A DNA stretch of 64,000 nt from positions 11,376 through 75,375 of the forward strand of contig JBMOLU010000032.1 in assembly GCA_049325275.1 (NCBI GenBank), written 5' to 3'. A program made the translations under genes and the position numbers. Of this stretch, positions 53,982 through 63,047 are shown in pieces. Origin of the DNA: CAIQJJ01 sp049325275. Its GTDB lineage: Bacteria; Chloroflexota; Anaerolineae; Anaerolineales; UBA4823. Position 1 is the stretch's first letter, and each line of letters opens with the position of its first letter. The notes beneath the pieces were generated by a model. The model was not told the DNA's origin. It saw nothing but the letters and a program-made list of their open reading frames with translations, and ran no database searches.

Positions 53982-55529
53982 TTAACGGTAAAGCTTCAGA
54001 CTGCTCCAGATAACATCCGCAGGGACTTTTGGCTTTCGACAGACATAGATATTGGGTTGCTCTATCAGCGCCCCAGATTCACGCTGGATGGACGGTTGGA
54101 GTTCGTTCTCTTCAAAAAAGACAGCTAATTCGTTCGTCTTACTTGTGACCACGATCATGACGTCCCACGAATACCCTGGCCCCCAAAGGTAATATGTCAA
54201 AGAGCCGCTGACGGCGTGGGGAAGGCCATATTGGGGACCCAGGAGGTCTATTGCGCCGGCGCTCATATACATATCCGTATAAATTCCCGCGACTGCACGT
54301 TCCTGGGGAGGCAAGCCGTGATATACCTTGGCTACATCTCGTACCAGGGTATCCCACTCAAGCCTGCCGGCGAGCAATAACGGGTAATAGGAAGGTGTAC
54401 CCTTAAACTCCTTGACCGTAAGCATCCTCACCAGGCTGAAAGTCTCCATCAGGGCAGGTAAAGACTCTGGTGGGACAATTGGCAGGGTAAATAGGGCGGC
54501 AAAAATGCTGGCAACTGACAGGTAAGCGACGACAACGATCTGTACCGCTTTCTTCCAGCGTATGCCGGCCAGTTTCTCTTCGACGAACACACAACCGGCT
54601 GCAAGGAGCGGGATAAAAAGTTCTGCCAGCAAGCGGATGGATGCGTGCAAAGCAAACAGCAGCGCCACGGTGACGAAAAATAACAAGCCCAGGAAAGCAT
54701 AGTTCGTACCATCCAGCTGGCGAAAGATGCGGTACAGCCCGGCCATCCACAAAGGCAGGAGCAGTACCCCCATGTATGCAAGAATGTTGGTGAGATACTG
54801 TCCCACGGAAGCGTCGTACACCCGCCAGGCGGCATAATTTCTCCAGTACTCAAGTGACGGCCAATGGTTGGCGAACTGCCAGATGAGATAAGGCGAGACA
54901 ATCAGCAGGCAAAGCACCGCGCCCAGCCAGGGCCAGGGCGTCAGCAAATCCCTGCGATACCCTGAGAGAAGCAGCGCAACCAAAAAGCCAGGCGCCAGGA
55001 AGGGGATCGTCATTTTGGTCATGCAGGCAATCCCGGCGAGTGTCCCTAACACAAGCCAGAGCTTCCGCTCTCCGGTACGCAAAAAGCGGACAAGCACGTA
55101 CAAAAAGGCGGCCAAGACGAGTTGATCGATGCTGTCGTAGCAAAAGATAGAGTGGACACCCAGCCAGATCGGGACAGCGATAAACGTCAACCCGCTCAAG
55201 GCCACAGCAAACGTTTTGCCGCCAAATTCCCTGGTGATCAGGCAGGTAAAGATGAGGGTGACCGAACCGGCAAGTGCTGGAAAAACTTGCATGGCGAGCA
55301 GCGATTCACCCAACAACGCCCGGCTGAGTGCCATCAACGCTGGGACGAGTGGTGGCAGGTCTACATAACCAAACGCCAGGTGTTTGCTCAAGGCAATCGT
55401 ATAGAGTTCGTCACCGAAGAAACCGTAACCCGGTGCGCGGAACAAATGGATCGAGAACTTGGCAATCGCCATCAGAAGAATGACCAAAACAACAGGCGGC
55501 AACCCAAAGATATGTTTTCGTTCTAGCAT
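53982..55529 (-). CDS. GT39-family (PMT/ArnT-like) membrane glycosyltransferase
   Basis: The protein has 515 aa and about ten transmembrane segments in the first 350 residues, then a soluble C-terminal domain. The first external loop carries YGFFGDELYTIALSKHLAFG and GYVDLPPL, the acidic and YVDLPPL motifs of the family that uses polyprenyl-phosphate sugars. Such enzymes transfer a sugar to proteins or lipids outside the membrane. ATG 55529 is preceded by AGGATG. It stands alone, so its acceptor cannot be guessed. Confidence 0.85.
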   Translation of the reverse strand: MLERKHIFGLPPVVLVILLMAIAKFSIHLFRAPGYGFFGDELYTIALSKHLAFGYVDLPPLVPALMALSRALLGESLLAMQVFPALAGSVTLIFTCLITREFGGKTFAVALSGLTFIAVPIWLGVHSIFCYDSIDQLVLAAFLYVLVRFLRTGERKLWLVLGTLAGIACMTKMTIPFLAPGFLVALLLSGYRRDLLTPWPWLGAVLCLLIVSPYLIWQFANHWPSLEYWRNYAAWRVYDASVGQYLTNILAYMGVLLLPLWMAGLYRIFRQLDGTNYAFLGLLFFVTVALLFALHASIRLLAELFIPLLAAGCVFVEEKLAGIRWKKAVQIVVVAYLSVASIFAALFTLPIVPPESLPALMETFSLVRMLTVKEFKGTPSYYPLLLAGRLEWDTLVRDVAKVYHGLPPQERAVAGIYTDMYMSAGAIDLLGPQYGLPHAVSGSLTYYLWGPGYSWDVMIVVTSKTNELAVFFEENELQPSIQRESGALIEQPNIYVCRKPKVPADVIWSSLKLYR

Positions 55530-55717
55530 AAGATCATCCTAACCCGCATGAAAGCGGAACGACTCTGACACAGACTTGAAAATGGCCCGTGGCGCAAGTC
55601 TCCGGCTTGCGAGCGCTAACGGCGGCAGCCTTCCTTGTACATGGTGGGATGATGATAGAAAACTCAAAATGGCACCTTACGAATTGGTTGTATTGCTGAT
55701 CTGAAAGCATACCACAC

Positions 55718-55990
55718 TCAAGGTTGTTCGGCAATCGGCGCATTCTGAACTTCCCAAATTGCATAACCAGACAAGATATGGTGCAATTCACCCGAGTTAA
55801 GATCAAAAATGGACAAACCGACCAAACCAGGTTCAAGTCCCCGCACCGGAAAGGCAACTTCTTGCCCATCTGGGGAGCAATTCCCTTTCCATCCAACAGC
55901 ATCTTCACCAAGAGGCATGATTACCTCAAGGTTTGAGCCGTCAGAATTTACTCTGTACAAAGTACTATCAGGAATATTCCATAGCCAGGT
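55718..55990 (-). pseudogene. C-terminal fragment of a TolB-like beta-propeller protein
   Basis: The minus frame reads STLYRVNSDGSNLEVIMPLG, CSPDGQEVAFPVRGLEPG and LSIFDLNSGELHHILSG before stopping at 55718. These are PD40/TolB-type blade repeats. Upstream of about 55990 the frame runs antisense through the radC fragment, so the N-terminal part was lost by recombination with that sequence. Confidence 0.55.
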
Positions 55991-56216
55991 GCGGGTAGGG
56001 GAACTGTTCCGCTCAGCCATCTGCAAGAACGCCCCGGCGATCGTGGTGGCGCACTGCCACCCCTCCGGCGACCTGACGCCCAGCCCGGACGACGTGGCCG
56101 TGACAAGGGCCATCGTCCAGGCGGGCAAGCTGATGGACGTCGACCTGGTGGACCACCTGGTGGGCGCCCGGGCCGGGTATGTGTCTTTGCGGGAAAGGGG
56201 GCTTGGTTTCGGATGA
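55985..56216 (+). pseudogene. radC: 5'-truncated radC (JAB/MPN domain) fragment
   Basis: The frame ending at 56216 reads VGELFRSAICKNAPAIVVAH, HPSGDLTPSPDDVAVTRAIV and YVSLRERGLGFG, the C-terminal two thirds of the RadC JAB domain. The metal site reads HCHPSG instead of the usual HNHPSG. The N-terminal part is missing and the sequence begins directly at the TolB-like fragment. Confidence 0.65.
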
Positions 56217-56233
56217 GGAACGCTGGAACCCGA

Positions 56234-56273
56234 GAAAACACGAAACCTGCACCTCCCAATCGGGAGGTGCAGG
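56234..56273 (-). terminator. Rho-independent terminator of the CehA-like gene
   Basis: A perfect 12-bp stem (CCTGCACCTCCC / GGGAGGTGCAGG) with a 4-nt loop is followed on the minus strand by TTTCGTGTTTT. It lies about 70 bp downstream of the stop codon at 56342. Confidence 0.65.
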
Positions 56274-56341
56274 CAATCGAAGCAGCAAAAACTCACAGGC
56301 CCCCTACCGGCCGGCTTTTGCAGGGCAGAATCAAATCTGGG

Positions 56342-59218
56342 TCAGCGGTAGTACACCCGTACGGCGACCCAATCGAGGGAGAAATCACGGGCGGTGGAGC
56401 TGGCCACGTTGATGACACGCACGCGGAAGTTGGTGTTGTCCAACTCGCTTGCACGCCACGTGCGGCCCCAGGTGTTGGCGGCGCCACCCAGCAGATAGCG
56501 ACTCTCGCTCGTTCCCAGCGTGGTGGTGGATTGCGCCGCCGTCCATGTCGTTCCGCCATCCCAGGAAAGTTGGACGCAGATTTTTGGTGAGCCGCTTGTG
56601 CTGTCGGCGCGTGCGTCGAGCGCAACTTCAATTCCCGACACGCTGGCGCTGCCGGGCAGGTTGACGGTGAAGTTGTAGTAGCGGTGCTTGTCTTTATCGC
56701 TGCCGGTGCAGGAAGTTCCCGTGCTTGAACCGCTGTTCGTATCCGTGGCGAAGGCAGCATTGTCGCTGTAGGCATTGGCCGGGCTGCCCTGGTAACCGTT
56801 GCTGTCGCCTCCGCTCTCTGCCAGGTTGGCAGCCGGAGAAAACCAGGCTGTGACGGCATTGCTGCTGCCCTTGGTTGGTGAACTGGTGGTGGTTGTCTGC
56901 CAGGTGCCGCCATCGGGCAGGCGATACCACGATGCGTCATAGGCGCTGCTGCCGTAGGTGAAGCTGTCGAGGACGGTCACGCCGTCGGCGGCGATCCAGT
57001 TGACGGTGTCTCCGCTGTTGTTGAAAACGTTGGCCCGATCCAGCGTCCAGAAGCCGTAGGCGGCGATGGTCGTGCCGGCCGGGATGGTGTAGGGAGCGCC
57101 CCCGCCGCCGGTGATGTCGTCGATCACGCAACCGCCGATGTTCACCGCGGTTGCGCTGGGGTTGTAAAGCTCGATCCAGTCGCTGGTGTAAACGCTCTGG
57201 TTGGCGGGCAGAATCTCGTTCAGCTTGACCGTCGCGCAGCCGCCCGTTCCTCCCGTGGCCGTAGCTGTGGGCGTGGCGGTTCGGCTTGCCGTGGGGGTCG
57301 CGCTGGGGGTAAAGGTACGCGTAGGCGTCGCCGTAGCGCTGGCCGTAGCCGTGGGCGTGTTGGTTGCGACACTTCCGCCGTTTGAACTGCCCTTGGTTGG
57401 TGAACTGGTGGTGGTAGTCTGCCAGGTGCCGCCATCGGGCAGGCGATACCACGATGCGTCATAGGCGCTGCTGCCATAGGTGAAGCTGTCGAGGACGGTC
57501 ACGCCGTCGGCGGCGATCCAGTTGACGGTGTCTCCGCTGTTGTTGAAAACGTTGGCCCGATCCAGCGTCCAGAAGCCGTAGGCGGCGATGGCCGTGCCGG
57601 CCGGGATGGTGTAGGGAGCGCCCCCGCCGCCGGTGATGTCGTCGATCACGCAACCGCCGATGTTCACCGCGGCTGCGCTGGGGTTGTAAAGCTCGATCCA
57701 GTCGCTGGTGTAAACGCTCTGGTTGGCGGGCAGAATCTCGTTCAGCTTGACCGTCGCGCAGCCGCCCGTTCCCCCCGTGGCCGTAGCTGTGGGTGTACGT
57801 GTTGCCGTGGCCGTCGGCGTAGCGCCGGTGTTCGTGGTCGTGGGGGTCAGGGTTGGGTCGCTTTCCTCCGCATCTACCGCCCAGGGTGTGTCGGCATGGG
57901 CCGGATCGTACCAGACCGGCGCCGACCAGGTCAGGTCCTTGCTGGCTGTACGGCCGTAGGTCGGGTCGCTGGCGAAGGTGTAGCTGTCCTGGAATTTGAC
58001 CACGAACCAGTCGCCGGCGGCCGCAGGCAGCGTCACCGTCCAGGCGCCGCTGGCTGTGTTGGGCTGGTAGCTGGCAACGAAGCTCCCGGCGTTGGCGCCC
58101 ACCGAGTTGCCTGTGGTACCAAACGTGTTTTTGTAGATCCAGATGTTCTGGATGGCGTCGTTGGCCGGTTCGGTGACGGCGATTGCGGCATTGTTATTGT
58201 AGATCGTCTCGGATGGATTGTTCCACCAGATGGTGAAGGTGACGTTGGCATCGCCGCCGATGGTCTGGCCCATGCTCCACCCGTTGGCGATGAAACCGAT
58301 TTGCATGTTGGCGTCTTCCGTGGCGTAGGTCGTATGCTGGCGGATGGCCTGTAGGATATTGGCCGCGTTGAGGGAGGTCCCTTTCGGGCGCACAACGACG
58401 GTGTATTCACTCGACGACGCTCCCCAAGTGGCTTTGTGGTTGTCCTGATCGGCGGCAGGAGACAGTTTCCAGCCCAGATTCAGGTAGTACGCCCACAGGT
58501 TTTCATAGGGGGTGACGCCGTCCGTTTGCAGGTTGCTGCCGTTGTTGGCGAAGTTCTGATCGGTCGCGCCGGTATACCCGCTGGAGACGGCAAAGTTGCC
58601 GACATAAGGAGCGGCGTTGGGATCGTAACGGTTGCCAAAGTCGCCGGCAGACGGATGATTGAACTGGACGGCAATGTCTTCTCCGGCAGCGCCCAGCCCG
58701 GCGATATGTTCGTAGTAGTCGTCGGCATCGTTCCAGTCACCATTGGGATGATCGCTGCCGACCATGTCATTGGCGTTGAACAGGTTCCAATGGCCGCCGC
58801 TGGAGATAGAGCTGACCTCCTGTCCGGCGATGGCGATGAAGGTGGACGTGCTGGCGCTGGCAGCCGCGCTGCGAATGGTGTCGTAGGTGGTTTCAGAATA
58901 GAGCGATACGCCCGTGCGGTCGGCATGAACGTGAGGGGTGATCATGAAGTAGTCGACGTGGGGCAAATTCTTGGCGTAGGCAAAGCCCTGGGCAGCGGTG
59001 GAGCCGCCGGCGCCGTCATCGCCGTCCATGTTAACGTGAGCGTGTTGTGAGCCAAACCAGCGCTCATAGTCTTGCAGGCCGGCTGGCGCGCTGGCCGCAG
59101 CCCGGGCGGATGGCGGCGGGCCGCCCAGCACGATCGCCAACAGCAGGGCGACAACGATACAAATGGCCGGTGCGCGCAGGGAAAGACGACCGGAAGACGA
59201 GGGGTGTTTGTGGGTCAT
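56342..59218 (-). CDS. Secreted CehA/PHP-like protein with two lamin-tail domains
   Basis: The protein has 958 aa. A signal peptide (hydrophobic AICIVVALLLAIVLGG, likely cleavage after ARA near residue 40) precedes a PHP/CehA-type metallophosphoesterase-like domain (about 45-400) with HAHVNMDGDDG, ITPHVHADR and FNHPSAGD. Next come two lamin-tail domains (about 480-605 and 655-780; KLNEILPANQSVYTSDWIEL), each preceded by a Thr/Pro/Ala-rich linker, then a beta-rich C-terminal domain (about 790-958). The linker style is common in Chloroflexota extracellular proteins. No membrane anchor is seen. The enzyme substrate is unknown. ATG 59218 has AAGGA seven bases upstream. Confidence 0.85.
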   Translation of the reverse strand: MTHKHPSSSGRLSLRAPAICIVVALLLAIVLGGPPPSARAAASAPAGLQDYERWFGSQHAHVNMDGDDGAGGSTAAQGFAYAKNLPHVDYFMITPHVHADRTGVSLYSETTYDTIRSAAASASTSTFIAIAGQEVSSISSGGHWNLFNANDMVGSDHPNGDWNDADDYYEHIAGLGAAGEDIAVQFNHPSAGDFGNRYDPNAAPYVGNFAVSSGYTGATDQNFANNGSNLQTDGVTPYENLWAYYLNLGWKLSPAADQDNHKATWGASSSEYTVVVRPKGTSLNAANILQAIRQHTTYATEDANMQIGFIANGWSMGQTIGGDANVTFTIWWNNPSETIYNNNAAIAVTEPANDAIQNIWIYKNTFGTTGNSVGANAGSFVASYQPNTASGAWTVTLPAAAGDWFVVKFQDSYTFASDPTYGRTASKDLTWSAPVWYDPAHADTPWAVDAEESDPTLTPTTTNTGATPTATATRTPTATATGGTGGCATVKLNEILPANQSVYTSDWIELYNPSAAAVNIGGCVIDDITGGGGAPYTIPAGTAIAAYGFWTLDRANVFNNSGDTVNWIAADGVTVLDSFTYGSSAYDASWYRLPDGGTWQTTTTSSPTKGSSNGGSVATNTPTATASATATPTRTFTPSATPTASRTATPTATATGGTGGCATVKLNEILPANQSVYTSDWIELYNPSATAVNIGGCVIDDITGGGGAPYTIPAGTTIAAYGFWTLDRANVFNNSGDTVNWIAADGVTVLDSFTYGSSAYDASWYRLPDGGTWQTTTTSSPTKGSSNAVTAWFSPAANLAESGGDSNGYQGSPANAYSDNAAFATDTNSGSSTGTSCTGSDKDKHRYYNFTVNLPGSASVSGIEVALDARADSTSGSPKICVQLSWDGGTTWTAAQSTTTLGTSESRYLLGGAANTWGRTWRASELDNTNFRVRVINVASSTARDFSLDWVAVRVYYR
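56868..57277. repeat. Direct repeat encoding lamin-tail domain, copy 1
   Basis: About 410 bp, nearly identical to 57391-57800 with a period of 523 bp. It encodes the second lamin-tail domain and part of its linker. Only scattered substitutions are visible by eye, which points to recent duplication or gene conversion. Confidence 0.85.
57391..57800. repeat. Direct repeat encoding lamin-tail domain, copy 2
   Basis: Partner of 56868-57277. It encodes the first lamin-tail domain of the same protein. Confidence 0.85.
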
Positions 59219-59249
59219 AGGGTGTTCCTTGGGATAGACGGAAGGTGGG

Positions 59250-59831
59250 GTGGGTACAACAAAGTATATCCCCGAAAGCGGAATCTACGCAAAACAGGCC
59301 CCACGAATCGCGCCCGAATCGAAAAGTGCACCGGATGCGCCCCGTACACATCCGGTGGCGCAAGGGTCTGACACTGATGTCCTTTCAAAGACAACGCACG
59401 CCGGCGCGTCACCCTTCAGGTTGCGCACCGGCGTGTGTCTGAATCCGAGCCATATAACGAAACTCTTGTCTTGTGAACCCACGAGAGCGGCCAAGAAAGG
59501 TGATAATATTGCCAATCAAGACGGAAAAGGCCGGATTTCACGAACAGGATTGTGGCATATTAGCTACGGCGATATTGATGCTGTTCCACTGGAAAAAAAG
59601 ATTGATGGACTTCTCAGCAAACTTGCGGATGATCTGCAAACCTGGCGCGAGATAACAAACCAGTACAAGGCAGATATCTTTTGTGGTCTATTTCTCGATA
59701 ACTTGAATGAAGGTTTTGAATTAAGTCCGGCTTTGATGAAAAGGATAAGCGATCGGAATCTCAAAATTGGTTTTGATATTTACGCATCTACCGACAGTTG
59801 GGAAAGTAAAAGCGATGGAAATGGCCCATAA
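59250..59831 (+). CDS. DUF4279 family protein
   Basis: The DUF4279 match runs from about 59390 (LNPSHITKLLSCEPTRAAKKGD) through RTGLWHISYGDID, DIFCGLFLDNLNEGFELSP and KIGFDIYAST. The function of the family is not established; members are often small soluble proteins in accessory regions. The start is uncertain: GTG 59250 opens the frame and has GGAAGG upstream, but its first 45 residues show no family similarity, and no ATG in this frame lies nearer the domain. The true start codon may have been lost. The next gene follows after 5 bp. Confidence 0.65.
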   Translation: MGTTKYIPESGIYAKQAPRIAPESKSAPDAPRTHPVAQGSDTDVLSKTTHAGASPFRLRTGVCLNPSHITKLLSCEPTRAAKKGDNIANQDGKGRISRTGLWHISYGDIDAVPLEKKIDGLLSKLADDLQTWREITNQYKADIFCGLFLDNLNEGFELSPALMKRISDRNLKIGFDIYASTDSWESKSDGNGP

Positions 59832-59836
59832 AAAGT

Positions 59837-60139
59837 ATGGCGAGTGAGAAAATGCGAATAGATGTCAAAGAATTGCAAGCAATAACGAATATTTTGTATG
59901 ACCATCTTGAAAGTCTAGAGATAAGACATGTAGACATTTCGGATGACTATTACTGGAACATCAATGGCAAGAAAATTTATGATCCTTATCAAAGCCCTAC
60001 GAATCTAGACATGGGCCAGCTAACAGATAATTGGCAAGAGTTACAGAAATTGCTAAAAGGAGAACGAGAGCCTATCGCCTATGAATTTGTGTGGCTGGCT
60101 GCTCTTTTGAGAGCAATTGGAGAAAAAGTAGCTCGCTAA
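59837..60139 (+). CDS. Small hypothetical protein downstream of DUF4279
   Basis: The protein has 100 aa (or 95 from ATG 59852, MRIDVKELQAITNILYDHLE). It is soluble and acidic in the middle (HVDISDDYYWNI) with a helical C-terminus (AYEFVWLAALLRAIGEKV). I do not recognise the family. It lies 5 bp after the DUF4279 gene and is probably co-transcribed. Size and context resemble immunity-type proteins, but that is only a guess. Confidence 0.6.
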   Translation: MASEKMRIDVKELQAITNILYDHLESLEIRHVDISDDYYWNINGKKIYDPYQSPTNLDMGQLTDNWQELQKLLKGEREPIAYEFVWLAALLRAIGEKVAR

Positions 60140-60328
60140 ACCGGCCCAACATCCCATGTAGCCCGGCTGCCTATCGGCGTAGCGCGCCGCGCCAAAAGCA
60201 GAAGCGGTTCTGGTTTTGGTGCTCTTCCTCAGTACTGGCTGCCAAAGAATCAGATTCAGCAATGGCTTTCTGATTGGAATAATGCCTTCACCGAAGCATC
60301 CAGATGTGGTGGCCTTGATAAAGACTAA

Positions 60329-60414
60329 CCTTACCAAACTGCAAACCCTCCCCACCCCCCTGGACACACCACCCGCCGCGATCCTGCTATACTGCTTAAG
60401 GCTGAACAAACAAA
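60329..60414 (+). repeat. Promoter-bearing direct repeat, copy 1
   Basis: About 86 bp, closely matching 61089-61179 with small substitutions and indels. It contains TGCTATACT, an extended -10 element (TATACT at 60388-60393), and ends about 70 bp before the membrane protein gene at 60486. The preceding stretch 60140-60328 contains only a short coherent fragment (LPQYWLPKNQIQQWLSDWNN) that may be the end of a lost gene. Confidence 0.65.
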
Positions 60415-60485
60415 AACAGCGATCCGATCTTATCGTCAAGTCGCTCGCCAGGGCGTTGGTACTTGGCGTGAAGGGTGAAAACAAT

Positions 60486-60989
60486 ATGAACGCTCAGAAA
60501 GAGTTTCGGGTACCCGTGTCTGTGAAAGCATCGCAGACGATAGGGGCATATCTAATGCTTGGTATGGGGATACTGGTGATGTTTTTTTCTCTTGTGCCTT
60601 ACATAGCTTTCTCTACCAGCGATCCCTTTTACGGTTTTTTGCTGTTGCTTGGCGCTCTTTCCCTGATTTCGCCTCTCTTGACCTTGTGGATCCTGAAAGA
60701 AACCCGGATCGTCACTTCTCCCACTCAGATTAGTTTCTACTCACCCAGTTTCGAGTTGCATTCTCCCTGGGCAAATTTGGAGACCATAGGAAGCATGCCA
60801 GCGCACTTTGGTATTCGAAGGTTTGATAGTATTGTTCTTCAACAACCCGCTGAGCAAAAGTTTTCGGGTTTGTTGGGGATGTTCTGGAAGAAGCCGGTGA
60901 AAGCAATCCCACTCTCAATGTTTGGGGATTGGCGGGAAAGCGAATTGGGACAAGAGATCAAGAAGTATGCCCCACATTTATTCGTGTGA
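60486..60989 (+). CDS. Small membrane protein with two transmembrane segments
   Basis: The protein has 167 aa from ATG 60486. Two hydrophobic helices (AYLMLGMGILVMFFSLVPYI and FLLLLGALSLISPLLTLWIL, about residues 18-65) are followed by a soluble domain of about 100 residues (TSPTQISFYSPSFELHSPWA) resembling small PH-like membrane proteins in layout only. No family is recognised. The frame is open upstream to 60216, but that section runs through a repeated promoter element, so the shorter start is preferred. The ribosome binding site is weak (AGGG). Confidence 0.65.
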   Translation: MNAQKEFRVPVSVKASQTIGAYLMLGMGILVMFFSLVPYIAFSTSDPFYGFLLLLGALSLISPLLTLWILKETRIVTSPTQISFYSPSFELHSPWANLETIGSMPAHFGIRRFDSIVLQQPAEQKFSGLLGMFWKKPVKAIPLSMFGDWRESELGQEIKKYAPHLFV

Positions 60990-61088
60990 TCAGGGTTGGC
61001 ACGCGACAGCCAGCGATTTGTGTGATAAAAAACGCTATCTTCCATATAGGGCAAGACCACAAGAGTGCGATGCAGGCTGCCAAGCCAT

Positions 61089-61179
61089 CCTTACCAAACT
61101 ACCAAACCCTCCCCATCCCCCTGGACACACCACCCGCCGCTATTTTTGCTATACTGCCTTAAGTCAGAACGAATAAAAA
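61089..61179 (+). repeat. Promoter-bearing direct repeat, copy 2
   Basis: Partner of 60329-60414. The extended -10 TGCTATACT is conserved (TATACT at 61150-61155), and the three-gene operon starts at 61198. In both copies the segment shortly upstream of -10 contains TGGACACACCACCCGCCGC. Confidence 0.65.
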
Positions 61180-61197
61180 AACATCGGACTTGTGGGA

Positions 61198-61800
61198 ATG
61201 CAGAATCTGATAGACCTTGTGATCAGTATGGGATCTTATTTTATGGATTTCAACTCATCTACGCTTACGTGGGTTTTAGTTATCATAGGAAATGGCCTCG
61301 TTTTCCTGATCAAGTATGTAGTAAAGCGGAATGGGTATGAAACGCATTTCCTAATTAATCTGCTCGATCAACGGCACGTATGGGCCTATGGGATTTTGAA
61401 GCTTGCCTGTTCGTGTTTTCCCAAAGCCGAAGCGGTTGAAACTGCTTTGGAATTCGCTGAGTATCCTGAGAAATGGGGTTATGGCAAAGATGGGCGAGCT
61501 CACGATGCTCATCGAATTGTGGATGCCGTAAATCCCCGCGGCGACACCCCCATCATATTCCAGCTTGCGACCCAGGTGGGTAAAGTGGTTTACACGGCGC
61601 AACAATATCCCGCCCCGTTCGATCATGGCGCAGGCTGGGAAATTGCTGCGGTTCTCAAGCAAATCGTTCTATCACGAAACGACAGCGAATTCGAAAAACT
61701 CGCCTGGGCGACGCTGGCCAACAGGGATTTCATCAGCCTGGAGAAACTTGTGGCGTGTCATCCGGGTTGTCCAATTTGTATAAGCAAGGTGGTTCCGTGA
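61198..61800 (+). CDS. Hypothetical protein with N-terminal membrane segment, first gene of a three-gene operon
   Basis: The protein has 200 aa from ATG 61198 (GTG 61192 is the alternative). One transmembrane helix (LTWVLVIIGNGLVFLIKYVV, about residues 23-42) is followed by a cytosolic helical domain (ILKLACSCFPKAEAVETALE, then WEIAAVLKQIVLSRND). I do not recognise the family. A cysteine pair occurs near the end (CHPGCPIC). The stop overlaps the GTG of the TY-Chap gene by 4 bp, so the two are coupled, and the repeated promoter element lies just upstream. Confidence 0.65.
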   Translation: MQNLIDLVISMGSYFMDFNSSTLTWVLVIIGNGLVFLIKYVVKRNGYETHFLINLLDQRHVWAYGILKLACSCFPKAEAVETALEFAEYPEKWGYGKDGRAHDAHRIVDAVNPRGDTPIIFQLATQVGKVVYTAQQYPAPFDHGAGWEIAAVLKQIVLSRNDSEFEKLAWATLANRDFISLEKLVACHPGCPICISKVVP

Positions 61801-63047
61801 GCACGAACCCATCTGATGATGATTTCCTGGCATATAGTTTGTCGGACCTGCTGACTTCGTTGGGCGAACTTGCTTTGGTTTCATCGTGGCTTCCTTCTGC
61901 AGTAGAAGCTTATGGAGTCAATGGCGAAGTGCTTGAAGCCTACTCTGACAAACAACAGTCTATCAAGGGGGACGAGTTACTTTACATTGTCATGAGTATT
62001 GATAATATCGCCGATGGCTACTTTAGCGCTTTTCGCAACAACGAGACTGAACCATGGTTGGTAGTCAGGGCGATTGATAACAGCATTTACAAGTACATGT
62101 CAACACAACCGTTGCCACGATACTTCAAGCCAAGCCGGATCAAACCTTCAGCAACCCCAGGTACATCGTCCCCTGTTCGATCAGTAAATGCCATGAAAAG
62201 ATTTTTTCTTGCCATCAACGATAACGGTGCGGCTCTAAGTGAGTTGCTCAAGCAAATGCAGATGAAAGGTTCCAGTACGGAGAACTTTATCATTCTTCTC
62301 GCGGATGAAAAGAAAAATTACTATATTCAGGTCACACCCTGTCATGGTGATTCTTCCTGGCTCTATGCCGAAGCTGTTGGTAACGACAATCTTGATGCCA
62401 AATATGTTTTACAGCCGGGACAGATTGAGCAAATGCGAAAGCTAGGCTGGACAAAGCCCACTGAGACACCGAACTTCGGTCGAACTTGCCCTTCAACCAA
62501 CGATGGAGAGCGTAGATTCATTGCCCGAACAATCAAGCAGACTTTCACCAAGGTTTATGGCATGCCACCAGGGCAAGAGATCTTGGTAGAAATGAGCACT
62601 CCTGATACATCCACGCTTCCTATAGAAAGTCAGCCCACACAAAATAGTTGGGATCCGGTTGTGTATGCGGAAGGAATGAAAAAGAGCACGTCGCCGGTTT
62701 CTGCCTTTTTTTTGATCGACTCGTTGGATGCTATTCCAAGGTGTATACAGTGGTTGGCTTTGTTGAAGCCATATCGTTTATCGAGCATGGAGCATTCACG
62801 ATACTTTAAAGATGTGCGAGAAATCTACGAATCAGGCAGGGATGTAATCAATTTTGACCACGATTTTGAATTATTTTGGGAAAACAGAAAGTTGCAGGGG
62901 TTACTCCGGTGCCACTTTCTCGATAAGGGTAGATACGAAATCGAATTGTGGTTGCCAGGTGTGATCGCGAATGATGTAGCCGATCAATTTCGGGATGGCC
63001 ATGAAGGCTTTTTTTGCGCTTTCATGCCGCCCTTATTCTATGACTGA
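61797..63047 (+). CDS. TY-Chap (YbjN/CesT-like peptide-binding chaperone) domain protein
   Basis: The protein has 416 aa from GTG 61797, chosen because it forms a GTGA overlap with the preceding stop and has AAGGTGG upstream. Residues about 155-240 carry the TY-Chap pattern: FIILLADEKKNYYIQVTPCH, SSWLYAEAVGNDNLDAKY, then LGWTKPTETPNFGRTC. The rest (about 270-416) is unassigned, with another possible copy of the fold near the C-terminus (RCHFLDKGRYEIELWLPG). Proteins with this domain are thought to bind peptides or effectors; no partner effector is visible here. Confidence 0.65.
   Translation: MSTNPSDDDFLAYSLSDLLTSLGELALVSSWLPSAVEAYGVNGEVLEAYSDKQQSIKGDELLYIVMSIDNIADGYFSAFRNNETEPWLVVRAIDNSIYKYMSTQPLPRYFKPSRIKPSATPGTSSPVRSVNAMKRFFLAINDNGAALSELLKQMQMKGSSTENFIILLADEKKNYYIQVTPCHGDSSWLYAEAVGNDNLDAKYVLQPGQIEQMRKLGWTKPTETPNFGRTCPSTNDGERRFIARTIKQTFTKVYGMPPGQEILVEMSTPDTSTLPIESQPTQNSWDPVVYAEGMKKSTSPVSAFFLIDSLDAIPRCIQWLALLKPYRLSSMEHSRYFKDVREIYESGRDVINFDHDFELFWENRKLQGLLRCHFLDKGRYEIELWLPGVIANDVADQFRDGHEGFFCAFMPPLFYD

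Noticed and set aside
59473..59655. Plus-strand 60-codon frame
   Set aside because: It overlaps the DUF4279 domain in another frame and has no similarity.
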